Source: PALSA-243 sp049522755 (GTDB lineage Bacteria; Acidobacteriota; Terriglobia; Bryobacterales; Bryobacteraceae). From it: a stretch of 64,000 nucleotides of DNA. This document shows positions 57,615-64,000 of this stretch, in pieces; within the stretch, counting starts at the first letter, position 1; each line of letters begins with the position of its first letter. The notes beneath the pieces were generated by a model, which was given only the letters and a program-made list of their open reading frames with translations, had not been told where the DNA came from and searched no databases. The stretch is from positions 1 to 64,000 of the forward strand of contig JBEKNN010000008.1 in assembly GCA_049522755.1 (NCBI GenBank), in the 5' to 3' direction. The translations under genes were made by a program, and so were the position numbers.

Positions 57615-57975
57615 CTAGTTGACAGCCTGTACCGTCAGCAAGATGCCCGTTTCCGAATCGCATTCCACCGACGCTTGCCAGTCTCGGCAAATCGCCATTA
57701 GGCAATGAGCTTGGCAATTGGATCGCGATTTGATACCGTCCCGCGAACCCCGGCGTAAGCGCCGCCCCAAGAACCCGAGCCGGCTGGGAAGAAACGGTAA
57801 CGCTTGGCAATACGGCCGTCGAATAAGTCGCCTGCGATGGCACTACCATGCCATCGGGGCCAGTGGATTTGTTGGTCCAAATCCAGGCCCCCAGAGGATG
57901 GGGACGAGCTTTGCGCCTTCACAACTTGAAGCGTGGAAATCAGGCAAAAATGCTCATGATTGTTTTCGCCCCGGC
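57615..57975 (-). pseudogene. decayed TIGR03437 C-terminal domain
   Basis: Minus strand in shifting frames: EGAKLVPILWGPGFGPTNPL, then PDGMVVPSQATYSTAVLPSV, VLGAALTPGFAGRYQIAIQL and PSSLPNGDLPRLASVGGM, and after another shift ETGILLTVQAVN and a stop at 57615. This is the end of a Solibacter-type C-terminal domain, broken by at least two one-base shifts. The main body of the protein was not found upstream. Confidence 0.65.
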
Positions 57976-58568
57976 ATTCAAACTCACTCCCACTCTTTGC
58001 AATCTGCGCAACCCGCCGGCCTACGCGCCAAAGAATTTCGAGTATGCTAACCACCATCAACCACCATGTCCCCAGCCGTCTCCCTGACCGAACGACGTTC
58101 TCGGCGTTGCCGGATGATCGGCCAGGACGATCTCCGTAAATTGTGTTCGTTGGCCGCCACGCAGACGTGGTCAACAGGTGTCAGGACATCCATCGGGACC
58201 AAAGTGGTCGTCCCATCAGATTCCTAAAAACCTATATACCGAGCGAGGCCCGGAAACGTAGATTACAAAATACGACAAAAATGCAGAATATTTCCGGCTT
58301 TCGTGGCGGACTATGCTCAACAAGCCGATTCACACTGTTTCCCCTCATTCCCCGAGCAACTCGATTAAGTTAATCGAAAAGAGGGTGCAGGAACAACAGG
58401 CCACAGAACTCTTGAGAGGAGTCCGTTTATTGTCTTTAAGTCTGGTGCGGCGCCGATAGGAATGGGGCCATTGTGCGTCAGATGGTCTGTCCATCGTTCA
58501 AGGCTTGGAAGATAGGAGTGAGAATAAAAGCTTCATCTCTGGAAGCTCGCGGCAGAGAAAAGCAACCA
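57976..58568. other. noncoding stretch with a repeated promoter-like box
   Basis: The only feature seen is the minus-strand box at 58231-58263. The rest has short ORFs without family features and an AT-rich patch around 58255-58310. Confidence 0.4.
58231..58263 (-). promoter_or_regulatory. candidate ECF promoter box, copy 2
   Basis: Minus strand: ATCTACGTTTC, 10 bases, then TCGGTATATAGG. It is the same two blocks with the same spacing as upstream of the sigma gene (60735-60765). It is oriented toward the decayed TIGR03437 gene and the secreted proteins. Confidence 0.55.
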
Positions 58569-60086
58569 CTACCGGACATCAATGTCCGTCACTTTGCCGC
58601 CAATAAACGTTACTTTCCACTCCTTGAACAGGTAGATCCGCTTATCGCCAAGCGTGACGATTGTTTCCGGCTGGCCTAGCTGCGCCAGCACCTGGTTTAT
58701 GGTCAGACCTTTCTCGATCTTTGGCTGCGGTAGTGGCGGCTCCTGGATCGGCGCAGATTTAACCGCCGGGTCCGGCGCTGCAGCCCGGGCCGGCGGCTGC
58801 TGCGTTCGCGGCGCGGCCGGGGGCGCGCTCTGCTGCGCGGCGTCCGCGGCCGGCTGCGCGTTTACAGCGGCGCCGGCATCGGGAACCACCAGCAGTGCGC
58901 CGATCGCATCCTGAACGTGTTTCAGGTCGGTAGCGGCCAAAAATCCCTTGATAAACTTGAACAAAATCGACGCCACAAATGGCTTATGCGTGGGATCGAT
59001 CGCGGCGGGATCGCATGTTCCGCAGGTTTGCACGGTGAAGATGACAGCGTCGTCCTTGGCTTCCATCTTCAGCAGATACACCTTCTCCTTGGCCGCCAGG
59101 GTGCGAGGCGCCGACTCGAACGGTCTTTTACCGAGTCCACCCGGCATAAACTTCGATACCGTGCTATGGCCTCCGGCGACCACTTGTCCGTCCTCGAATG
59201 TATTTTGAAACGGAGGCGATTTCATAGGGTTCGCCTGTATGCCGTCCAGCTGGATCTCGAGGGTAGTACCTGGTTTCGAAACCTTGTAGCCGGTGGCATC
59301 CAATATGGTCAGCGGATAGGCGGTCTGCAGTTGATCGATGAGACTGCCCTTGGGGGCCTGATCTTGACTTCCGAAAACCTCCGGCCGAGCCGCGCCCATA
59401 GTTGGGGCCTGCGGAGCCGGGATGGTAGGTGACGGGTATGGCAAATCTCTGGCGGGTGTGGCTCCCATTGGGGTTGTGGCATATGGGGCTTCCGCAACCA
59501 CAATGGGGGAAGGTAGAGATGTTCCAGGCTGGGACGACGAATGATCCGATTGCGAACCAGGCTGATATTTCCGCGGGCTCACAGCGGCGCTGCCGGGAGG
59601 CGGTACCGTGTTGAAAGATCGCTCAGGCACTCTTGTATCAGGCAGCGTTTGACTGGAAGGCTGGGGCCGGGTTTGAGGGTGCTGCATCTGTACAGCCAAC
59701 GGGCCTGTGGAGTGATGGCGCAATGAATTCCAGAAGAGGAGTGCGCCGACGGACAGCAGAAAGGCAATGGAAGCAACGTAACCCATCTGCCAGCCCACCA
59801 CCCATTGCCGGCCCGCTGGCCATCGCCAAATAGAAGGGCGCTCCGGCAATTGCTCCTGCGCGGAAATCCGATCTAAAACCCGCGCCCGGATCTGACGGAG
59901 CCGGTCGTCTTCCGGTTCAACCTGCAATTCTCGCAGGGCAAGGGAACTCCTCTCCAGATCCTCAGCAAGTCCACGGCAAGAATTACAAGTGCGTAAGTGA
60001 GTCTCAACGCGCTCGGCCTCGGGCTGGGACAAATGGTGTGCGGCGTACGCGGCGATCAATACTTTGTTGAGCTTGAGACACCTCAT
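58569..60086 (-). CDS. zf-HC2-type anti-sigma factor with periplasmic sensor region
   Basis: 505 residues; the start overlaps the sigma stop (ATGA). The N-terminal zinc anti-sigma domain is AAHHLSQPEAERVETHLRTC then NSC (His-X3-Cys-X2-Cys type). One TM follows near residue 105 (GYVASIAFLLSVGALLFW), then a long Pro/Ser linker. The periplasmic part starts DQAPKGSLIDQLQTAYPLTI, contains TLAAKEKVYLLKMEAKDDAV, and ends EKGLTINQVLAQLGQPETIV and IYLFKEWKVTFIGGKVTDID. That periplasmic part is paralogous to the whole mature protein encoded at 56664-57575. Predicted to hold the sigma factor at the membrane until an envelope signal arrives. Confidence 0.85.
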   Translation of the reverse strand: MRCLKLNKVLIAAYAAHHLSQPEAERVETHLRTCNSCRGLAEDLERSSLALRELQVEPEDDRLRQIRARVLDRISAQEQLPERPSIWRWPAGRQWVVGWQMGYVASIAFLLSVGALLFWNSLRHHSTGPLAVQMQHPQTRPQPSSQTLPDTRVPERSFNTVPPPGSAAVSPRKYQPGSQSDHSSSQPGTSLPSPIVVAEAPYATTPMGATPARDLPYPSPTIPAPQAPTMGAARPEVFGSQDQAPKGSLIDQLQTAYPLTILDATGYKVSKPGTTLEIQLDGIQANPMKSPPFQNTFEDGQVVAGGHSTVSKFMPGGLGKRPFESAPRTLAAKEKVYLLKMEAKDDAVIFTVQTCGTCDPAAIDPTHKPFVASILFKFIKGFLAATDLKHVQDAIGALLVVPDAGAAVNAQPAADAAQQSAPPAAPRTQQPPARAAAPDPAVKSAPIQEPPLPQPKIEKGLTINQVLAQLGQPETIVTLGDKRIYLFKEWKVTFIGGKVTDIDVR

Positions 60087-60709
60087 CGCTGCACCTTGAC
60101 GCTGGCACGCTGCGCGTATTTCTTGGCGAAGTCCGTGAGCTTTAGCAATGCCTTTGCGGCCTGCTGGCGGACTGTGGCGGGATCGGTTCCAAGGATTTCG
60201 GCTGCTTCCGGTGAGGTTAGCCCCTCAATGTCACGGAGTATAAGGGCTTGCCGCTGCCTTGAAGGCAGACGATGCAATCCTTCAGCCAGAATCCGCCGCC
60301 TTTCGCCGGCTATGAGATCGTCTTGCTGCCGGGGAGAAATACGGACAGCTTCATCGAGAAGTTCGCCGTCGTGGAGACGGGCCTGAGCTTTCTTCTTGAA
60401 TAAATCCTTGCAAACGCGATCAGTGATCCCATACAGCCAAGGCGAGAAGCTTTTTGACAAATCATAGCTGTTCAGGTACTTGTAGACCCGGAGAAACACC
60501 TCCTGCACCGCATCGTCGGCGTCCTCGGGGCGGCCCAAAGTATGACATGCGATCTTCCACACCGGAAGCTGATAAAGCATCATGAGTCGATCAAAGGCCA
60601 CGTGGTCTCCGGCTTGGGCTGCCCGAATCAGATCGGCGAACTCTAGATCATTCAAAGGCTGCGATATGCCAGGCATCGTGCACTTGATTGTTTGGAAAAG
60701 CGCTGCCAT
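60083..60709 (-). CDS. ECF-type RNA polymerase sigma factor
   Basis: 208 residues from ATG 60709 (ATG 60676 possible); the longer frame upstream has no family support and crosses the promoter box. Region 2: DHVAFDRLMMLYQLPVWKIA then DADDAVQEVFLRVYKYLNSY and SPWLYGITDRVCKDLFKKK. Region 4: LHRLPSRQRQALILRDIEGL and TSPEAAEILGTDPATVRQQA. It is coupled by a 4-bp overlap to its anti-sigma factor. A promoter-like box 26 bp upstream is repeated ahead of the secreted genes, which fits autoregulation and control of that operon. Confidence 0.92.
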   Translation of the reverse strand: MAALFQTIKCTMPGISQPLNDLEFADLIRAAQAGDHVAFDRLMMLYQLPVWKIACHTLGRPEDADDAVQEVFLRVYKYLNSYDLSKSFSPWLYGITDRVCKDLFKKKAQARLHDGELLDEAVRISPRQQDDLIAGERRRILAEGLHRLPSRQRQALILRDIEGLTSPEAAEILGTDPATVRQQAAKALLKLTDFAKKYAQRASVKVQR

Positions 60710-61267
60710 GATCGGCCCAGAATAATCCCTTATACCTATACCGAGGCAGATCCAGAAACGTAGATCAAATATAACGCAAAATAGGGAAAAACATCTTATC
60801 GAACGGCCCGTCGATCCCTTCGGGGTCCAATTCAGTATGGACGAATGTCCTGAGTAGGACCACCCAATGGCACGAAAAGCATTCGAGGATCTCATAGAGA
60901 AGGCTCGCGTCCTACTCGATTCCGCGATCATCGTAATGGTCGGTGCGGGTGCACGAGCATAACACTTGCATCGGCGCTCTATTCCCGCAGTGGCCACAGC
61001 GAATTGTTGGTGCTACTGGCAAATTGGCGAGATGGCCACAATATGTCGCGGCAAACGCTGACGGAGGGGCTGACGCTTTCGTGCTACGGGGCGGCGCTCC
61101 CCGCGCGACACGCTGCCCCTAAAGAAACGGAGCTGCCTTTTCCGTCTGCAAACAGCGAAAACGGGTCGAGGTCTGAAACCGCCTCGACCCGCTTTCGAAC
61201 TTTCGGAAGGATCGTGTCCACACGATTTGAGAGCCAGGTGAAGTTAGTTCTTTGCCTTCCTGGCTGG
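60710..61267. other. intergenic region with sigma promoter
   Basis: Contains the box at 60735-60765. A 31-codon plus-strand ORF (60867-60962) has no support. A GC hairpin-rich patch lies near 61080-61110. Nothing else is recognised. Confidence 0.4.
60735..60765 (-). promoter_or_regulatory. candidate ECF promoter box, copy 1
   Basis: Minus strand: ATCTACGTTTC, 10 bases, TCGGTATAGG. The right edge is 26 bp from the sigma factor start. Shares both blocks and spacing with 58231-58263. Confidence 0.6.
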
Positions 61268-64000
61268 TTAGGGCATAAAGCTGCAGGCCGCAACGGTGAG
61301 CTTGGTGGGGGCAACCTTCATCTCCTGCAGGTTGTTTTTGACCAGCATCGCATTGAAGTCGGCGATCTGTTTCCGGGCGTCCTCCCACGCAGTCGTGGTA
61401 CGGTTCAGGTCGGTGCAGTTTTTCTGCCAGGTGGCGATCTGGGTGGGGGTGGGCGCCATATCGAGGCCGACCTGCATCATGCTGACCATGGTGTTGAATG
61501 CGTTGTTCAGTTCGGAGAACGGTTGCAGCGCCTTGGGATCGGCAGTGGCGCCCCGGCCACGCCCGCCGCCTCCGCCTCCGCCGCCGCCTCTGCCACCGGC
61601 CGCCCTGCCGCCGCCGATTTTGGTCAGACTGGCATCAAGTGTTTTGGCCTGCTCGGCCACATCGGCGGGCAGGTTGCCCTTCATCAGGGTTACAAGCTGA
61701 TCCTGCAACGCATTCACTTCCTCATGGCCTTCAAAGCTATGCTCCATCCCTTGCACGGAAAGCAGAGTGAGCTTGTTCTGGGTGCGCAGGTCGGCCATGA
61801 GCGCGGGACTCTGGCCGACGCGCGGATCGTTCACGACGGTGACGTCGCTCGTAAAGACATGGCCGTCTACGGTCAGCTTGAGCGTATAAACGCCGGGAAT
61901 CACCTGCGGCCCATGCGGACCCGGGGTGGTGGAGCCCTCCACCATGTTCATTTGATTCTCGAGATCGTGCCGCAGGGCGGGCGGATCGTCATACTCCAGG
62001 TTCCAGTTGACGCGGTTGAGACCAACATGCGTAGAGAGGACGCGAGTCTCGGGAGAGGCTAGCCAGTAGTGGGGATACGCCGCGCCCTCGATGGGCGGCG
62101 GCGGGGTGCTGGACATGGTGCGGACCAGACTGCCCTTCGAATCGTAGACCTGGAGTTGGATGGGCCCGCTCGGCTCGTGGCTGAGGTAGTAATCCACGAC
62201 CGCGCCGTAAGGCACATTGGGCGCATGGGGCACTTCGACGGAGAAGGGCTGATCCCAGTTGCTGTTGATGCGTGCGCGAATGGCCTCCTCGGGCTTGAAG
62301 AGAAAGACGGACGACGTGCCGATGGCTTGGGCGTTGGCCGCGATCTGGCGCAACGGCGCGATGTCGTCGAGAACCCAGAAGCCGCGGCCGTAGGTGCAGA
62401 TCACCAGATCGTTCTCGTGGTTATCGGTGTGGACTTCGAGGTCGCGGATGGAGGTGCTGGGCAGGTTCTGGCGCAGCGACTGCCAGTGATCGCCATTATC
62501 GAAGCTGACATGCACCGTGGTCTCGGATCCGGCGAAGAGCAAGCCCGGCTGCCCTGGATCGACCCGCAGACTGTTGATCCAGCTTCCGGTGCGCTCGTCG
62601 CGGGGCAGTCCGTTGACGATGCTGCTCCAGGTCTTGCCGGCGTCGGTGGTGCGCCAGATCAGCGGCACGTCGGTGTCGGTGTTATCGTCGGGGGGCAAAG
62701 TTTGGCCGCGCTCAGCGCCAACGCGAGCGGCGACGAAGGCGGTATTGACGTCGTCGCCTGCCTCGATGGTGTTGAAGATGGTGTGGGGCGGAACGTTGGC
62801 GATGTTGGTGACATTCGTCCAGGTTTTGCCCTGATCCATGGTGTTGTAAATCTGTCCGTTGCTGCTGACCGTCCACATAACGCCGCGTTTGACCCTGGAT
62901 ATGGAGAATTCGCCGATCGAGGCTGCAGGCGTTCCACCGCCCCGCCCCGGTGCTTGCGCCTCTGGCTGTGCCCCCTCTCCCGGCGGCGCGGGGTTCGGCT
63001 GCGGAGGCTGCGGGGGCGGCGGCGGCTCCAGCGGCGCAGTGCCGCAGGCCACCTGGGGCTTGCCCATTGGCGTAGTTAGATCGGGGCTCGCGGCGGTAAA
63101 GGAATGGGCGCCGTCGCGCGAGACCAGAAGGCACTGGTAGGCAACGTAGAGAGCGCTGGGGTCGAACGCGATGTCGAATTTTTTCTCGAAATCGCGGCCG
63201 GCGCGGTATCTGTCGGCATCGGCTCCGAAGTTGGGCGCGACGTTCTCCCACTGACCGCTGGTCATATCGATCTTGATGAGGCCGCTGCCGCCGCCTCCCG
63301 GACCGTATCCAACGCCATAGATGATGTTGGGATTTTTGGGATCGGGTCTATCGATGCCGAATTCAGACGACGGCACCGGGCTCCAGTCAGTGAAGTTCAC
63401 CTGTCCCCAGTTGCCGCGGCTCGAGATCATTACGGCGCCGGTGTCCTGCTGCGCACCCATGATGTGGTAAGGATATGCGCTGTCGGTGGCCACGTGGTAG
63501 AGCTGCGAAATGACCTCGGTGTACCAGAGGCTCCAGGTGCGGCCGTCGTCAAGGGTGACGCTGGCGCCCTGGTCGGAGCCGACCAGCATGCGGTGGCCGT
63601 TCGTGGGGTCAATCCAGAGCTTGTGGTAGTCCTCGCCGCCGGGCGCGCCCTTGAAGGGCTCAAAGGTGAGGCCGCCATCGGTCGAGCGGTACATCGCGGT
63701 GCTCATGGTGTACACAATGTCCGGATTCTGCGAATCCACGAACACGCCGCTGCTATAATTGCCCTGGCCGTTGCTGATCCGCATGGCGATCCGCAGGTCG
63801 TTCCCGGCCATGTGCTGCCAGGTGGCGCCACCATCATCGGAGCGGTAAAGTCCCGAGCCCTGTTCAATGGCATTGCCGACGATGTACATGCGCTGGCCCT
63901 TGGTGTGCATGGCGACGGCGACCGAAACGCGGCCCGAGAAGGGCGGAATCTTGATCCCGGTCCAAGTCTTGCCCTCGTCAGTGGACTTGAACACCAGGGG
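61268..64000 (-). CDS. sortilin/BNR-repeat beta-propeller protein (5' end missing)
   Basis: At least 910 residues; the N-terminus lies beyond the right edge. Asp-box repeats are evident: FKSTDEGKTWTGI, LYRSDDGGATWQHM, MYRSTDGGLTFEPF, YNTMDQGKTWTNV, IWRTTDAGKTWSSI and HVSFDNGDHWQSL. These form a seven- or ten-bladed propeller of the VPS10/sortilin or glycosyl-hydrolase-74-like kind. A C-terminal beta domain (NWNLEYDDPPALRHDLEN) and a Gly-rich stretch (near 61560-61610) precede a helical tail. Such large propeller proteins are abundant and presumably exported in Acidobacteria. Function is unknown, and hydrolase activity cannot be claimed. Confidence 0.85.
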   Translation of the reverse strand, partial: PLVFKSTDEGKTWTGIKIPPFSGRVSVAVAMHTKGQRMYIVGNAIEQGSGLYRSDDGGATWQHMAGNDLRIAMRISNGQGNYSSGVFVDSQNPDIVYTMSTAMYRSTDGGLTFEPFKGAPGGEDYHKLWIDPTNGHRMLVGSDQGASVTLDDGRTWSLWYTEVISQLYHVATDSAYPYHIMGAQQDTGAVMISSRGNWGQVNFTDWSPVPSSEFGIDRPDPKNPNIIYGVGYGPGGGGSGLIKIDMTSGQWENVAPNFGADADRYRAGRDFEKKFDIAFDPSALYVAYQCLLVSRDGAHSFTAASPDLTTPMGKPQVACGTAPLEPPPPPQPPQPNPAPPGEGAQPEAQAPGRGGGTPAASIGEFSISRVKRGVMWTVSSNGQIYNTMDQGKTWTNVTNIANVPPHTIFNTIEAGDDVNTAFVAARVGAERGQTLPPDDNTDTDVPLIWRTTDAGKTWSSIVNGLPRDERTGSWINSLRVDPGQPGLLFAGSETTVHVSFDNGDHWQSLRQNLPSTSIRDLEVHTDNHENDLVICTYGRGFWVLDDIAPLRQIAANAQAIGTSSVFLFKPEEAIRARINSNWDQPFSVEVPHAPNVPYGAVVDYYLSHEPSGPIQLQVYDSKGSLVRTMSSTPPPPIEGAAYPHYWLASPETRVLSTHVGLNRVNWNLEYDDPPALRHDLENQMNMVEGSTTPGPHGPQVIPGVYTLKLTVDGHVFTSDVTVVNDPRVGQSPALMADLRTQNKLTLLSVQGMEHSFEGHEEVNALQDQLVTLMKGNLPADVAEQAKTLDASLTKIGGGRAAGGRGGGGGGGGGRGRGATADPKALQPFSELNNAFNTMVSMMQVGLDMAPTPTQIATWQKNCTDLNRTTTAWEDARKQIADFNAMLVKNNLQEMKVAPTKLTVAACSFMP

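Noticed and set aside
60867..60962. 31-codon ORF beginning MARKAFEDLIEK
   Set aside because: Too short, no ribosome-binding site, and no known peptide; kept only as a note.

Overview
The window is a high-GC chromosomal segment of an acidobacterium, most likely of the Solibacter/Bryobacter group (Bryobacterales). That placement rests on families typical of the group: a secreted S53 peptidase ending in the 'Solibacter uncharacterized C-terminal domain' (TIGR03437), a second decayed copy of that domain, an Acidobacteria-type VWFA-related protein, a full-length duplicated orphan ABC permease (ADOP), MacB-type permeases without a nearby ATPase, and many short two-hairpin REP-like repeats at gene ends. 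No rRNA, tRNA, CRISPR array, prophage or transposase was recognised. One SRP RNA is present.

Layout. 1-8.4 kb: glutamate synthase gltB (5' end outside the window) and gltD, a GNAT acetyltransferase and a VWFA-related secreted protein. 8.5-12 kb: dTDP-sugar genes rmlA, rmlC-like and rmlB plus a GT4 glycosyltransferase. 12-16.1 kb: a NarL-type response regulator divergent from an HME-type RND pump. 16.1-19.3 kb: a PAP2 phosphatase with an apparent frameshift, then a BlaI repressor with paired operators and an M56/TonB-domain BlaR1-like protein containing two compensating frameshifts. 19.3-24.1 kb: S53 peptidase-like protein whose aligned catalytic Ser is Ala, an rrn-leader-like repeat and small zinc-ribbon-like proteins. 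24.5-30.3 kb: three orphan ABC permeases. 30.4-36.5 kb: accessory region with a MNT/HEPN pair (toxin broken), a methyltransferase-like membrane protein, an amidase, a three-gene operon ending in an actin/Hsp70-fold ATPase, and a second HEPN gene overlapping an uncharacterised partner. 36.6-39.3 kb: housekeeping block SRP RNA, dnaX, ybaB, recR. 39.7-46.9 kb: methyltransferase, hybrid histidine kinase, MtaB, a TPR-like secreted protein, and an ECF sigma factor coupled to a membrane protein. 47-54.5 kb: APC permease, PhzF, RidA, an aminotransferase remnant, three DinB-fold genes, a LysR regulator. 55.3-60.7 kb: an ECF sigma/anti-sigma pair and two secreted proteins, one paralogous to the anti-sigma periplasmic region. 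61.3-64 kb: a large sortilin/BNR-repeat protein running off the right edge.

The best candidates for undescribed biology are: (1) the coiled-coil / 50-aa membrane microprotein / actin-like ATPase operon at 33.86-35.69 kb; (2) the ECF regulon at 55.3-60.7 kb, in which anti-sigma and a secreted protein share their extracytoplasmic architecture and a candidate promoter box occurs twice; (3) two ~260-bp repeats with a promoter-like hexamer and a boxA-like motif and no rRNA genes; (4) the REP-like family, one copy of which appears to be inserted in frame in gltD; (5) the HEPN plus partner pair; (6) a triplicated stop/start junction between two permeases. Several accessory genes carry single-base frameshifts, some in short homopolymers. 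Long housekeeping genes are intact, so decay and sequencing error both remain possible.
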